Shown: positions 46,215-55,299 of the stretch, in pieces | Numbering within the stretch: position 1 is the first letter of the stretch | Layout: each line of letters begins with the position of its first letter | Source of the DNA: Rhodobacteraceae bacterium S2214 | GTDB taxonomy: Bacteria > Pseudomonadota > Alphaproteobacteria > Rhodobacterales > Rhodobacteraceae | Length of the DNA stretch: 64,000 nt | Reading direction: 5' to 3' | Assembly (NCBI GenBank): GCA_025141675.1 | Contig: CP081161.1 | Span: forward strand, 248,001-312,000 | The notes under the pieces: model-generated | Database searches by the model: none | The model's input: only the letters and a program-made list of their open reading frames with translations | Told to the model about the DNA's origin: nothing | Position numbers and translations under genes: made by a program

Positions 46215-46901
46215 TTACGCGATCAACGCCAGCAAGTGATCGGCAAGTACCTGATTGCTCGACATGACCGGTTTTCCGATCTCAGCAGAAATAGGACCGA
46301 TCACATCAAGCGTCCGTAGGTTTGTGCAAGACAAGAAGATGGCATCAAAATCGCCCTGCAAACCAACAGCCGCAGCATGAATGTCGGCAGGGTCAATCCG
46401 AACGACGTTTCGTTCCTCCGGTTCATCAAAACTGGCAAAACTGGTGACCGCGATCCCATTTACCGCCAACACCTGTCGCAGCTTGGCCGACACTTCAGCG
46501 ACATAGGGACTAATCAGGCCGATACGCGTGATACTTTGGCCGTAGCATGCCGCGATTAACGCAGAAACCGGTTCGGTCACTGCAGACGTTTGCGCACCCG
46601 CGCGGACGAATTTTGCGATCTTGGCAGGGCCGATCTCCGCCGTTCCTGATGTGCACCCGTACCCAATCGCATCAAACGTTAAACCTGGTGGAAAAAGCGC
46701 GGTGGCGGACGTTAAAACCTGCGCCATGCCCGCCAATGTATCGGACGAAACGGTCGTGTCCGATGGCACGCGCGAGACATAGACGTCGACATCAACTGGC
46801 AACAATCGCCGCATATCATTTTCCAAGGTTTCGTCGGTTTGCAGAACCGCTAACCCGATGCACTTTCGACCTGTTTCGACCAATTTGTACGGTAATGCCA
46901 T
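46215..46901 (-). CDS. Asp/Glu racemase-like protein (maleate isomerase/EutA-like)
   Basis: 228-residue member of the Asp/Glu racemase superfamily close to arylmalonate decarboxylase, maleate isomerase and EutA. Two half-sites carry the catalytic Cys: AIGYGCTSGTAEIG near residue 82 and IFLSCTNLRTLDV near residue 190. Both Cys are present, as in racemases and isomerases. It starts on the last base of the preceding gene's stop (TAATG), the third gene of an operon with a PLP enzyme and an M24 peptidase. In hydroxyectoine clusters EutA sits with a PLP dehydratase, which this operon resembles in part. Substrate unknown. Confidence 0.82.
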   Translation of the reverse strand: MALPYKLVETGRKCIGLAVLQTDETLENDMRRLLPVDVDVYVSRVPSDTTVSSDTLAGMAQVLTSATALFPPGLTFDAIGYGCTSGTAEIGPAKIAKFVRAGAQTSAVTEPVSALIAACYGQSITRIGLISPYVAEVSAKLRQVLAVNGIAVTSFASFDEPEERNVVRIDPADIHAAAVGLQGDFDAIFLSCTNLRTLDVIGPISAEIGKPVMSSNQVLADHLLALIA

Positions 46902-48058
46902 TACAATACTCTCATCTGGTTCGGTCGGAAATCTGACAGAAATTGTGCGGGGCCATCTGTGATCACGATGTTCTCTTCATGGACCATCATCTTGTCGTTC
47001 TGCATCACGATTCCGGGTTCAAGGGTCAGCACCATGCCCGGTACAAGCACCGTTTCATCCGCGGCTATAATCGACGGCCATTCCGTCAGCTGCATCCCCA
47101 AACCATGCCCCAGACGTCCAGCGTCAGAGCCTGTTTTTCCAGGATTGACCACATCGTTCATGGCGTGAAAAAGGTCTGCCATCGTTGAACCCGGACGGGC
47201 CAAACTGGCACCCGCTTGTATCGCTTCCATCAAACGATCATGCGCGTTCCTAACATCGACATTCGGCGCCCCGACCGCAAAATTCCGATCAAAATCACAG
47301 AAATATCCTTCCCAAACCATGCCTGTATCCAACATGAGGACATCACCGTCTGCCAAGGGCGTATCAGACGCCGGCGAAATCACGTCACCATAGCCACCCT
47401 GACCCGCAGCGCCAGCAAGATACGGCACCCAATCGGCCCCTTCATGCAAACACAAGGCTTGGAATTCGCGAAAAACTTCTGACAATGGCACACCAATCTT
47501 CGCAAATTCATGCACCCGATCAAACGCACGTTCTGCAATCCGGCATGCGGTCCCGATCTTCGCGATCTCGGCATCCGACTTGATCATCCGCAAATTGCGC
47601 ACAATCGCGCTGTCCCCGACAAGGACGCGGTCAAGCAGTCTCTGTTCAAGGGCCTTCAGCGCGGCCAAAGGCATCCGCACGTGTGTTTCCATCTGATCTG
47701 GCAATGCAATCCGGCCGCCGGACGGAGCACACTCTGCCAGTGTATCAACAAGCAGGCCAATGCCGTCATCATCGTAATCGGGCGCACGCCATGTTCGGAT
47801 ATCCGTAATCCACGTCAGCGCCATCAAATGCGCACCAATCGCTGGGATAACTGCGATCGGTGCCCCTTTGGACGGTATCACCACAAACCACGGCCGCGTG
47901 GGGCTTTCCCAAAACCGTGTCAGGAATCCGGTAAAATACCGCACATCCGGTTCTGTCGTGAGCAGAAGCGCATCAATGCCGTTTTGTGCCATAAGGTTCT
48001 GGGCCGCCGCGACCCGTCGTTGAAATTCAGCAGGTTTAAAACCGCGCGGCGGCGTCAT
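46901..48058 (-). CDS. M24 family Xaa-Pro-type peptidase
   Basis: 385 residues: N-terminal creatinase-like domain (MAQNGIDALLLTTEPDVRYF) and C-terminal catalytic domain. Unlike DoeA at 42666, the metal ligands are all visible: LDTGMVWEGYFCDFDRN (two Asp), GHGLGMQLTE (His), LTLEPGI (Glu) and VHEENIVIT (Glu), so it is a dinuclear-metal peptidase or amide hydrolase. Start ATG overlaps the PLP gene stop as ATGA. Combined with a PLP lyase and a racemase it probably opens a small cyclic or amide nitrogen compound (inference). Confidence 0.87.
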   Translation of the reverse strand: MTPPRGFKPAEFQRRVAAAQNLMAQNGIDALLLTTEPDVRYFTGFLTRFWESPTRPWFVVIPSKGAPIAVIPAIGAHLMALTWITDIRTWRAPDYDDDGIGLLVDTLAECAPSGGRIALPDQMETHVRMPLAALKALEQRLLDRVLVGDSAIVRNLRMIKSDAEIAKIGTACRIAERAFDRVHEFAKIGVPLSEVFREFQALCLHEGADWVPYLAGAAGQGGYGDVISPASDTPLADGDVLMLDTGMVWEGYFCDFDRNFAVGAPNVDVRNAHDRLMEAIQAGASLARPGSTMADLFHAMNDVVNPGKTGSDAGRLGHGLGMQLTEWPSIIAADETVLVPGMVLTLEPGIVMQNDKMMVHEENIVITDGPAQFLSDFRPNQMRVL

Positions 48059-49092
48059 GTTGCCTCTTCACTGAGAATGCATAGGACATGAGACGAAGGC
48101 GTCAGTCCAAGCTCCGCTTGATGACCCGATGCGGCGAGTAGACAGGCAATGCCCGCAGCGCCGGATGGCGTTGATGGCAGGCCCAAGGTTGCTGCGACAT
48201 CCGCTCCTTTTTGACCTTCATCCTCTGAAATCAAGACAAAGAAATCCGCATCCATTGCAAGCCCTTTCAGCGCGATCAACGACGGTTCCTTACAGTCCAA
48301 CCGCCCCATGTTAGACACTGGTCCGGTCGTAATCTGCGCGGATCCCGCTGCGATTGACGCATGAATGGCAGGTGCTGCGTTCGGTTCGACAACAACGATC
48401 TTTGGCGACCCACCCCACACTTTGCGGGCATACGTCGCGCAAGCAACCGCTAATCCGCCAACACCGGCTTGCAAAAAGATATGCGACGGTGGCGCATCCA
48501 TTTGATCAACAGCTTCGGCCATGAGGGTCAGGTACCCTTCCATCAGCCGATGTGGCCGATCCATATATCCCGCCCACGAACTATCCGACAAAAGGGTCCA
48601 CCCCTTTTCCATCGCTGCGGCTTGCGCACCGGCCATGCTGTCTTCGTAGATGTCGCCGTGGCGCACAACCGTAGCACCCATTGCGGCTAGGCGGTCTGCG
48701 AAAGCCTGTGGAACTGATTGCGACAGATACACGACCGCCTTTGCGCCGAATGCAGCAGCACCTGCAGCCACGGACAGACCGTGGTTGCCAGCGCTCGCTG
48801 TGACGTATGTTTGTCCCTTTGCTGTGCCCGCTTCTGCGTCACAGGCAATCACATAGGCAGCGCCCAGCGCCTTGAAGCTGCCCAAGCCCATACGTGCCCG
48901 TTCGTCTTTGACTGACACATGTGCGACGCCAGTCATCGCCGCCAATTCGGGCACCGATACCAAAGGCGTAATCGCAGCGGCAGGGCATCGTTGTAGCAAT
49001 GCCATGGGACGGTCCGCGTCGCTGCTTGGCCAAGGCACGTCTTCAAGGCCAGAAAGGGGGGTGTGGGGGTTCGCCAGTATATCCATACCCAT
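48055..49092 (-). CDS. PLP-dependent ammonia-lyase, diaminopropionate ammonia-lyase-like
   Basis: Fold type II PLP enzyme, 345 residues. KDERARMGLGSFKALGAAY with the Schiff-base Lys near residue 65 is the diaminopropionate ammonia-lyase (DpaL) pattern, distinct from threonine dehydratase KxExxxxTGSFK; TASAGNHGLSVA and the Gly-rich AGVGGLAVA loop follow. It is shorter than E. coli DpaL (about 400). ATGs at 49092 and 49086 are both possible; neither has a good ribosome-binding site. First gene of a three-gene operon coupled by overlaps. A dehydratase in hydroxyectoine use (EutB-like) is the main alternative. Confidence 0.8.
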   Translation of the reverse strand: MGMDILANPHTPLSGLEDVPWPSSDADRPMALLQRCPAAAITPLVSVPELAAMTGVAHVSVKDERARMGLGSFKALGAAYVIACDAEAGTAKGQTYVTASAGNHGLSVAAGAAAFGAKAVVYLSQSVPQAFADRLAAMGATVVRHGDIYEDSMAGAQAAAMEKGWTLLSDSSWAGYMDRPHRLMEGYLTLMAEAVDQMDAPPSHIFLQAGVGGLAVACATYARKVWGGSPKIVVVEPNAAPAIHASIAAGSAQITTGPVSNMGRLDCKEPSLIALKGLAMDADFFVLISEDEGQKGADVAATLGLPSTPSGAAGIACLLAASGHQAELGLTPSSHVLCILSEEAT

Positions 49093-49295
49093 TTGGTAGC
49101 ATAAAACTGGCACGAACCTGTTCCGTTTTCGCCTTTCTCAAGTCTTTCGACGACGGAAACGCGCGCGTTCATCCATTTGAATGTCAGGCCCCGTGCCATT
49201 GCTGCGGAAAATCGCAGGAGAGCACGGGGCGCGTTTTTGCGTGGGCAGGTACCGGGATTGCGTAGGCTTTCGATCTTCAAGCAAAGCGTAAGAGA

Positions 49296-49451
49296 CTAGT
49301 AATCCGTCTCTTCATCTCGACGTTTCAAATGAGTCAAAAGGGAAAACAATGCGTCAGTACTTTTGTCGCGTGTTTCCTGATCAAAGTTTTGCGATGGCCC
49401 TTCTTCGGTCTGCTGTTCTTTCATGCGGTTCGATTGTTGTGATGACGCCAT
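49296..49451 (-). CDS. Small acidic/polar protein, 51 residues
   Basis: Unrecognised small gene. ATG at 49449-49451 with AAGGA 8-12 bases upstream; TAG at 49296-49298. The product is hydrophilic, begins MASSQQSNRMKEQQTEEG and has a short helix-like region DALFSLLTHLKRRDEE near the end; no membrane segment, no Cys. The ribosome-binding site, uninterrupted frame and position in an otherwise empty 700-base gap support it. It may be a small regulatory or structural protein; no function is suggested. Confidence 0.55.
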   Translation of the reverse strand: MASSQQSNRMKEQQTEEGPSQNFDQETRDKSTDALFSLLTHLKRRDEETDY

Positions 49452-49812
49452 TTGTTCGTCCTTGTAGGATAACTGTCGAATAGGAACTCTTTATTCCCAC
49501 CACACAAACGCTTGGTTAATCCCGTTTGTTCCCGTAATTCGTTGCTCTGATTCACCTTTAGCGTGCAAATCGAAACACGTTAATACACTTTATGCATGTC
49601 GGACAGCGACAGCCTAAGTTTTACGAGGTCGCAGCCGAATATGGTTAACGCCGTCACGCGAAATAAGTGAACTGACCATTCATATTGTCAATCAATCCGC
49701 CTTTGAAATGACCACTGAAGAGATCTTAGTCACTACAAAACAGCCCCATACGGCTCCTATAGGTGGATTGTTCAATCACCCATCCGAAGCACGCACTTCA
49801 TAAAATGAGCTG
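49452..49812. other. Intergenic region without gene
   Basis: About 360 AT-richer bases between the 51-codon gene and the polysaccharide export gene. No convincing frame, RNA gene or strong hairpin seen. It should hold the promoter of the small gene and the end of the polysaccharide operon transcript. Confidence 0.5.
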
Positions 49813-51186
49813 CTAGTTGGTGACCTGCGTCCCAATGCTAATGATCTGCGGAATGAGTTGCGACAACGCACGATCCCAACGTGTGACAGGCTGTTGCGCG
49901 ACAAAGATCGTGTCGTCAGGGCGCAATTCAAACTGCGCGGCCAACGTGAAGTTAGCAGCATTGCGCAGGTCAAGATTCCACGCCGTGACAGCGCCAAATT
50001 CCCGCGGATGAGTGGACCCGCGCAGGACGTATACTTGACTCACGTCGCCTGTTGATGACGCGATCCCACCATTTTCAAACAGTGCATCGGAAAGGCTCGC
50101 ACGGCTTTCATACGGCAATGGGAACCGGGATTGCTGACCCACTTCACCGGCCAGATAGACATAGTCGCGGTTGTCCGCACCCAGATCGATCCGTGTTTGG
50201 AAATTCTGGCGCGCTTCGGTCAAATCGGCACGACGCAGACCGATTTCAAGCTGAAGTTCCTGCAACGCTGACTGCCGATTGCTTTGACGCACGTTGGCGA
50301 TGGTAAGCTGCTGTTCGAAATACTGCTGGGCGCGATCCAGTTCAAATTCGGAATCGACGAACAACACATCACCATCTTGCAGACGGGTCCGTGTAAGTTG
50401 GCTATTCGCGTAAAGCTGTGCGAGCGGGATTTGATACAGACTACCGTCGCGGTACAGGCGGACAGAGGCAAAATCGATGTCGCTGACTGCGATCCCACCA
50501 GCGCGCGCCAATGCTTCGTCCAGATACAGGGGGACAAGCGTCACAGGGACAACCGTCGGGTTCGATACAGAACCGCCGATTGAAACACGCTGGGAATTAA
50601 ACTCTGCAATCTCAAGGCTGAAATTCGGATCAACCTGATTACGCACCAATTCTTGGAACAACCGCGCCTCGGCGTCTTCAATACTCCGCCCAGCCAAATC
50701 AATCCGGCCAATGTTCGGGATGTTGATTGTGCCGTCGTCTTGCACAGTGTAACCTTGGCGCGAGTTTTGTGCGGCCAGCAAGCCGGACAATTCGGCAACG
50801 GTGTCACCGGTCGGCGTTGGCGTAGAAAGCAAAACAACGTCACCCACACCAATCTGGTAAGGTTGCGCTGGCGCATCCGGCGGCAAACGCAAGGTCAAGG
50901 ATTCTGGGGCAATTTCAGGCTGCAATGGTGCATCCGGCAAAGCGCCAGCGCCGCGAATTGCACCGCCTGACCCAGCTGTTTGCGAAAAGATCGCAGGCAG
51001 CGCCGCAGGTGTGTACGGCGACCGATTAGCTTGTACGACTGTTTCGGCAGTGACAGGCACAACGCGCACGTTCGTGCCTTGGCCAGCGCCTGCAATCACG
51101 TCAGGTGTCCGATAAACAGAGTCGCAGGCCGCTAAAGCCAACGCAATCACAGCCATTCCTATCAGACGCACCCGCGTACTCCTCAT
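49813..51186 (-). CDS. Polysaccharide export lipoprotein, Wza/KpsD-like
   Basis: Outer-membrane export protein for exopolysaccharide, 457 residues. MRSTRVRLIGMAVIALALAA followed by Cys is a lipoprotein signal with lipobox LAAC. A polysaccharide-export domain (YQIGVGDVVLLSTPTPTGD, YTVQDDGTINIPNIGRIDLAG) is followed by SLBB-type repeats (VSIGGSVSNPTVVPV, VYLAGEVGQQSRFPLPYES). The ATG at 51186 is chosen for the lipobox; the open frame goes on upstream without meaning. It lies 97 bases after the tyrosine-autokinase gene, in the same operon. No C-terminal membrane helix like that of E. coli Wza is obvious. Confidence 0.88.
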   Translation of the reverse strand: MRSTRVRLIGMAVIALALAACDSVYRTPDVIAGAGQGTNVRVVPVTAETVVQANRSPYTPAALPAIFSQTAGSGGAIRGAGALPDAPLQPEIAPESLTLRLPPDAPAQPYQIGVGDVVLLSTPTPTGDTVAELSGLLAAQNSRQGYTVQDDGTINIPNIGRIDLAGRSIEDAEARLFQELVRNQVDPNFSLEIAEFNSQRVSIGGSVSNPTVVPVTLVPLYLDEALARAGGIAVSDIDFASVRLYRDGSLYQIPLAQLYANSQLTRTRLQDGDVLFVDSEFELDRAQQYFEQQLTIANVRQSNRQSALQELQLEIGLRRADLTEARQNFQTRIDLGADNRDYVYLAGEVGQQSRFPLPYESRASLSDALFENGGIASSTGDVSQVYVLRGSTHPREFGAVTAWNLDLRNAANFTLAAQFELRPDDTIFVAQQPVTRWDRALSQLIPQIISIGTQVTN

Positions 51187-51283
51187 CTTAACGTTCGGAC
51201 ACGTATCAGCGTCGCAATCTGCGCGAACATATACCGTTTCAGTGCTTGTGATCCAGTCACAAGACGGTCTCGTTCGCATATAG

Positions 51284-53434
51284 TTAGTTGGAATAGTACT
51301 GCGCGCCGTATCCAGCATATGCGCCATAACTACCGCCATAACCGTATTTCTTCATACCAGCCGCATCGACCTGGCTTAGGATCAATCCCGTCACCTTTTG
51401 GTTCGCGTTCTGAATCAGGCGTAGGGATTCGTCGACTTGCGGCCGCGATGTACTGTCCCATTTCACAGAGAACAGCGTCGCATCAGCGACCTGCGCGATG
51501 ATCCGTGAATCGGGAACGATCAGAACGGGCGGCGTATCAATGATGATGATGTCATAATTGTCCCGTTGTTCCGCAATAAAGTCTTTAAAGCGGCGAGACG
51601 AGAAAACATCAGCCGCGTTCGCGCTGGTCTTTTCCCCGAATATGACGTCGAACCCTTTGTCTTCGAAATGCTCCACGACTTCAGATACAGCTTTGTCACC
51701 AGATAGAACCGAAACGATACCATGGGTTGGTTTCGCATCGAAGTATTGGTTCAGCGTGCGACGGCGGATATCCCCTTCAATCAAAAGAACTTTTTGACCC
51801 ATGGAAGACAGGTTTTGCGCCAACGCCAATGAATTTGTTGTCTTACCTTCACCCGGGATGGACGACGTCGAAACAATCACTTTTGGCGGGTTATCAAGAT
51901 CAGACAACATGATTGACGTACGCAAATCACGAACGGCTTCGGCAGCCGCAGAAGCTGGTTTCGAGATCAAATAATCCAGAACTTTCATCCGGCGACGGGC
52001 TGGGATTGTCGGGATTTGTCCCACGACGGTGACGCCAGTGTGTTTTTCCAAATCACTTGCGGTTTGGAACCCGTTCCGACGACTTGCTCGTAGCAAGACA
52101 ACACCAACGCCCAACATAATTCCAAGGATGCCGGACAGCGCAACGATCCGCGACTTTTTAGGTTCGGACGGATTACGCGGAATAACCGCATCCGAAAGAA
52201 TCCGACTATCCGCTTGCTGGATACCCTGTTGGGCAGAGGTTTCTTTCAAACGTGACAGGAAATATTCGTAAAGCAGACGGGTCGCTTCCGCTTCTCGGGT
52301 TAATTGCTGAAGTGCGATCAGATCACGGCTTTGCGTCGCGATCCGCGCTTCCAATTCTTGTTCCGCGTTATCCAACGCCGTGACCTGCAATTCAGCGCTT
52401 TCGACGTTCTGTTCGGCGCGCAAAAGCAGCGATGCAAAACGGACATCAAACGCCGCAACGCTGCGTGGGTCGGACGCCACGGTGTCGGACAGCCGACGCA
52501 ATTGCGGGTCATTCGAAACGGCGACTTTTTCTACGATGCTCGTCGCGGATTCGAATGCGTCCAATGCGATTTCAAATTCGCTTAATGTTTCGCGGGCATC
52601 CGCTGAACGTTGGCGTAAGTCATTGAGTTCTAATTCAGAATCTTTAATGATTTCGAGAGACACCAAATCAGTGCCAGCGTTGAAATCTGCAATAGCACCT
52701 TCCGCATCCTCAAGTTCAATCTTCAATTCGGAAACGCGATTACTTAGCCAAGCGGTAGCTTGCTCCATCGCTTCGAATTTCACATTGACCTGATTGATGA
52801 TGTACAATTCTACAATTGTATCAGCAATTTTCGCGGCCTTAATGGCGCTTTCGGATTCCGCAGTAATTCGAAACACAAGAGAACCGTTCACGTTCTGCAC
52901 AGACGTCTTGCCAAGCAGAATATCAACCGCTGAATCGAGGGCGCGCTGGTTTGCAACATCGACAGGAACAACTTCGGGTTCAGCGCCCGACAAATCAGCG
53001 CCCGTGACAGATCCAATGGCTCCTTTTACGGACTCGATCGCAGTGGATTTCCATTGATCAATCTTGGTCTCAGGTCGCAACGACGCATTAAATTCCGGAT
53101 CATTCGTCAAATCCATACGATTGACGACCAATTCCATCAGGCTGCGCGCGCGCAGAACTTCAATTTCAGATTTAACTTCCGTTGAATCGCCCGACGCACC
53201 GCTTACCACGCTCTGCAAATCAAGCACAGGTGACTGTTGATTCGTTTCCAGAATTACAACAGCTGTGGACCTGTAAATCGGAGTTGATGCAAAATACGCG
53301 ACGTATACGCCAATACCAGCAGCAATAACGAAAAATAGCGCGATGATCCACTTACCAAGCCAAACCGTCCGTAGCAGCGCAAACAAATCAATTGTGTCGT
53401 CATCGACATCTTCAACAAAACGCTTTTGATCCAA
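51284..53434 (-). CDS. Exopolysaccharide chain-length regulator and tyrosine autokinase, Wzc/ExoP-like
   Basis: 716 residues. N-terminal Wzz domain between two transmembrane segments (WIIALFFVIAAGIGVYVAYF near 30-50 and a second near 430), long periplasmic coiled coils, then a cytoplasmic BY-kinase: Walker A SSIPGEGKTTNSLA near 530, Walker A' VLLIEGDIRRRTL, Walker B DIIIIDTPPVLIVPDSR. The C-terminus is a Tyr-rich tail (KKYGYGGSYGAYAGYGAQYY), the autophosphorylation cluster. All kinase motifs are intact. Controls polymer length and export with the Wza-like protein downstream. The cognate phosphatase is not in the window. Confidence 0.93.
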   Translation of the reverse strand: MDQKRFVEDVDDDTIDLFALLRTVWLGKWIIALFFVIAAGIGVYVAYFASTPIYRSTAVVILETNQQSPVLDLQSVVSGASGDSTEVKSEIEVLRARSLMELVVNRMDLTNDPEFNASLRPETKIDQWKSTAIESVKGAIGSVTGADLSGAEPEVVPVDVANQRALDSAVDILLGKTSVQNVNGSLVFRITAESESAIKAAKIADTIVELYIINQVNVKFEAMEQATAWLSNRVSELKIELEDAEGAIADFNAGTDLVSLEIIKDSELELNDLRQRSADARETLSEFEIALDAFESATSIVEKVAVSNDPQLRRLSDTVASDPRSVAAFDVRFASLLLRAEQNVESAELQVTALDNAEQELEARIATQSRDLIALQQLTREAEATRLLYEYFLSRLKETSAQQGIQQADSRILSDAVIPRNPSEPKKSRIVALSGILGIMLGVGVVLLRASRRNGFQTASDLEKHTGVTVVGQIPTIPARRRMKVLDYLISKPASAAAEAVRDLRTSIMLSDLDNPPKVIVSTSSIPGEGKTTNSLALAQNLSSMGQKVLLIEGDIRRRTLNQYFDAKPTHGIVSVLSGDKAVSEVVEHFEDKGFDVIFGEKTSANAADVFSSRRFKDFIAEQRDNYDIIIIDTPPVLIVPDSRIIAQVADATLFSVKWDSTSRPQVDESLRLIQNANQKVTGLILSQVDAAGMKKYGYGGSYGAYAGYGAQYYSN

Positions 53435-53672
53435 TGACTTATCCGCTTCTCAGTTCGGCTAGGCGGCAGCAATATCAACTGGCCACACATATTTCTTCTA
53501 TCTCGGCAAACTATGCCAATTTCCCCGCAAAAACTACGGGGAACTTCGTGGGTGCTGAAACACCTGCAATTCCCCGTGTCCTAATCGGCATTTTCCATAA
53601 AAACAAGCACTCTAAGGCTTTGAATCGCGTTTGTAACATGGTATGCGATGCTAGGAAAATCTGGAGAACCCA

Positions 53673-53933
53673 ATGGACACTAAAGTTATTCTTTCAGCTA
53701 TCGCACTGACAGTTGCGGCAGCCCCTGCATTCGCTCAAGCCGTTGAGCCTGCTGCACCAGCAGCAGCTGGCGCAGCTACAGCAACAGCTCCTGTAGCGGT
53801 TACTGGCTTCACACCACTTGCTGGTGCGGCTCTCGGCGCAGCCGGCCCGCTCGCACTTGGCCTTGGCGCAATCATTGCAATCGGCGCGATCGCCGGTGGC
53901 GGTGACAGCGGCGGTACAAGCGGCACAAACTAA
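53673..53933 (+). CDS. Small secreted Ala/Gly-rich protein of the polysaccharide locus
   Basis: 86 residues: signal peptide MDTKVILSAIALTVAAAPAF plus AQA, a short Ala/Pro region, a hydrophobic Gly/Ala/Leu stretch (ALGAAGPLALGLGAIIAIGA) and a Gly/Ser/Thr tail ending GGTSGTN. The hydrophobic stretch could insert in a membrane or aggregate. TGGAG lies six bases before the ATG and a strong terminator follows, so it is a well-formed single gene, divergent from the Wzc-like gene. I know of no function; abundance-type small proteins of this composition occur beside exopolysaccharide genes in Rhodobacteraceae. Confidence 0.8.
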   Translation: MDTKVILSAIALTVAAAPAFAQAVEPAAPAAAGAATATAPVAVTGFTPLAGAALGAAGPLALGLGAIIAIGAIAGGGDSGGTSGTN

Positions 53934-53962
53934 ATTCGATACGAATTTAGACTAGGTTTTGG

Positions 53963-53995
53963 AAGGGCCGCAGTTTCGACTGCGGCCCTTCTTGA
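53963..53995 (+). terminator. Rho-independent terminator of the small secreted protein gene
   Basis: Perfect 12-base stem AAGGGCCGCAGT (53963-53974) / ACTGCGGCCCTT (53979-53990) closed by a TTCG tetraloop, followed by CTTGATT. It is 27 bases after the stop codon. Confidence 0.9.
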
Positions 53996-54125
53996 TTGAA
54001 ATATCCCATTAAAATGCCAAATACTTAGCCAGCACTCAGAAATAGCTGATTAAGAATAATATGATCAATTCGTCCCCGGTGAAACGTTCGACCAAACCAA
54101 GGTCGTTCATATCGAGGAGTGATCA

Positions 54126-54607
54126 ATGCAACACCTTTACAATGCCAAGGCGCGGGTCTTTGACATACTGAAATTCGCGTTTGCGGCCATCATCATGGGT
54201 TCGACTGCGTCAGCGCAACCGTAATCAACGCCCGTGACCGGCACCTATGTCGAGATTTCCAATGACCGCGGCGGCTTGCTACTTGATCGCATCGCTGAAT
54301 TGCAGCAATTGCGCCGAACTGGGCAAAGCGTGAAGATCACGGGCAACATCTGCTATTTGACTGCACTATGCTTCTAGGCTTACCGCAAACTTGCGTTTCA
54401 CCATCAACGAAATTTGGTTGTCACGGACCCAGTTCTTACGGACGCCCGCTTGAACCGGCGCTTTTCGAACAAGCATCAAAGGTCATGGCAGAGCACTACC
54501 CAGCAGTTCTCAAAGATTGGTATATGAAGACAGGGCGTTTCGAAATTGTCGATGTCTATCGCTTTCGCGGGTCAGACATTATCAAGATGGGAATTCAATC
54601 CTGCTAG
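54126..54607 (+). pseudogene. Disrupted gene for a secreted protein (one stop, one frameshift)
   Basis: The 5' part has GAGGAG, an ATG and a signal peptide (FAFAAIIMGSTASAQP), then TAA at 54222-54224. The same frame continues sensibly (STPVTGTYVEISNDRGGLLL, IAELQQLRRTGQSVKITGNI) to about 54355. There a one-base deletion moves the reading to another frame, which carries on to TAG at 54607 (GLPQTCVSPSTKFGCHGPSS, HYPAVLKDWYMKTGRFEI). Joined, it would be a periplasmic protein of about 160 residues with ClpP/crotonase-like flavour and several Cys, but that family call is tentative. Two separate lesions argue for real decay rather than a sequencing slip. Confidence 0.75.
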
Positions 54608-54615
54608 GCGGCAGA

Positions 54616-55299
54616 TCACGCACCGCCACGGCGCAGAACGGTTTGCATCGTCCGACACACAATCCATGCTTCCAAACCAAGCGATCTATTCTGGATGTAG
54701 TGGAGGTCAGCGGCAACTTTGTTGCGCGTACCCTCTGTACTTTCGACATAACCGACTTCAGTCTGGGCATACCCGCTAATGCCCGGACGGACAGCATGCC
54801 GTTCTTTATAGCCGGGGATCGTTTCAACGTATTCATTCGCATGATCAATAAAGTCGGGACGTGGCCCAACCAAACTCATGTCGCCGTTAAGGACGTTGAT
54901 AATTTGCGGGACCTCATCCAAACGGGACTTACGAAGAAAGTTGCCAAGTTTCGTGATCCGGTGCGTTTCAAGCGGGTCGTTTGCGCCGCGCTCGATCACA
55001 GGTGCACAAGTCATACTGCGGAACTTAATAGCGCGGAACGGTACGCAGTCCTTGCCCATACGGGTTTGGACATAAAACAATGGGCCCTTGTTTTTGAACG
55101 GGTTCAGAACCAAAAGTGCAACTGCTGATAGAAGCATCACTGGTGCCAGTAGAACGCACATTACTATATCAAAGGCACGTTTCGTTGTCGTGTAAACAAA
55201 ACCCGGGTCAACAGTGCGCGAACGGCATGGCGATAATGCTGCGGACGCATTGGAGGCACGTGGAGTAACTGCAAACTCTTCGACTGGTTGATGCTTCAC
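54616..55299 (-). CDS. Undecaprenyl-phosphate sugar phosphotransferase, ExoY-like
   Basis: Starts lipid-linked polysaccharide repeat synthesis by moving a sugar-1-phosphate to undecaprenyl phosphate at the inner membrane. 227 residues: a 40-residue cytoplasmic start, KRAFDIVMCVLLAPVMLLSA membrane segment, then the catalytic region with AIKFRSM, LRKSRLDEVPQIINVLNGDM and SLVGPRPDF. This short single-helix form equals ExoY rather than the larger WbaP type. The start is GTG at 55299 with GGGGGA upstream; no ATG fits the conserved start. No glycosyltransferases follow, so the rest of the pathway lies elsewhere. Confidence 0.9.
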   Translation of the reverse strand: MKHQPVEEFAVTPRASNASAALSPCRSRTVDPGFVYTTTKRAFDIVMCVLLAPVMLLSAVALLVLNPFKNKGPLFYVQTRMGKDCVPFRAIKFRSMTCAPVIERGANDPLETHRITKLGNFLRKSRLDEVPQIINVLNGDMSLVGPRPDFIDHANEYVETIPGYKERHAVRPGISGYAQTEVGYVESTEGTRNKVAADLHYIQNRSLGLEAWIVCRTMQTVLRRGGA

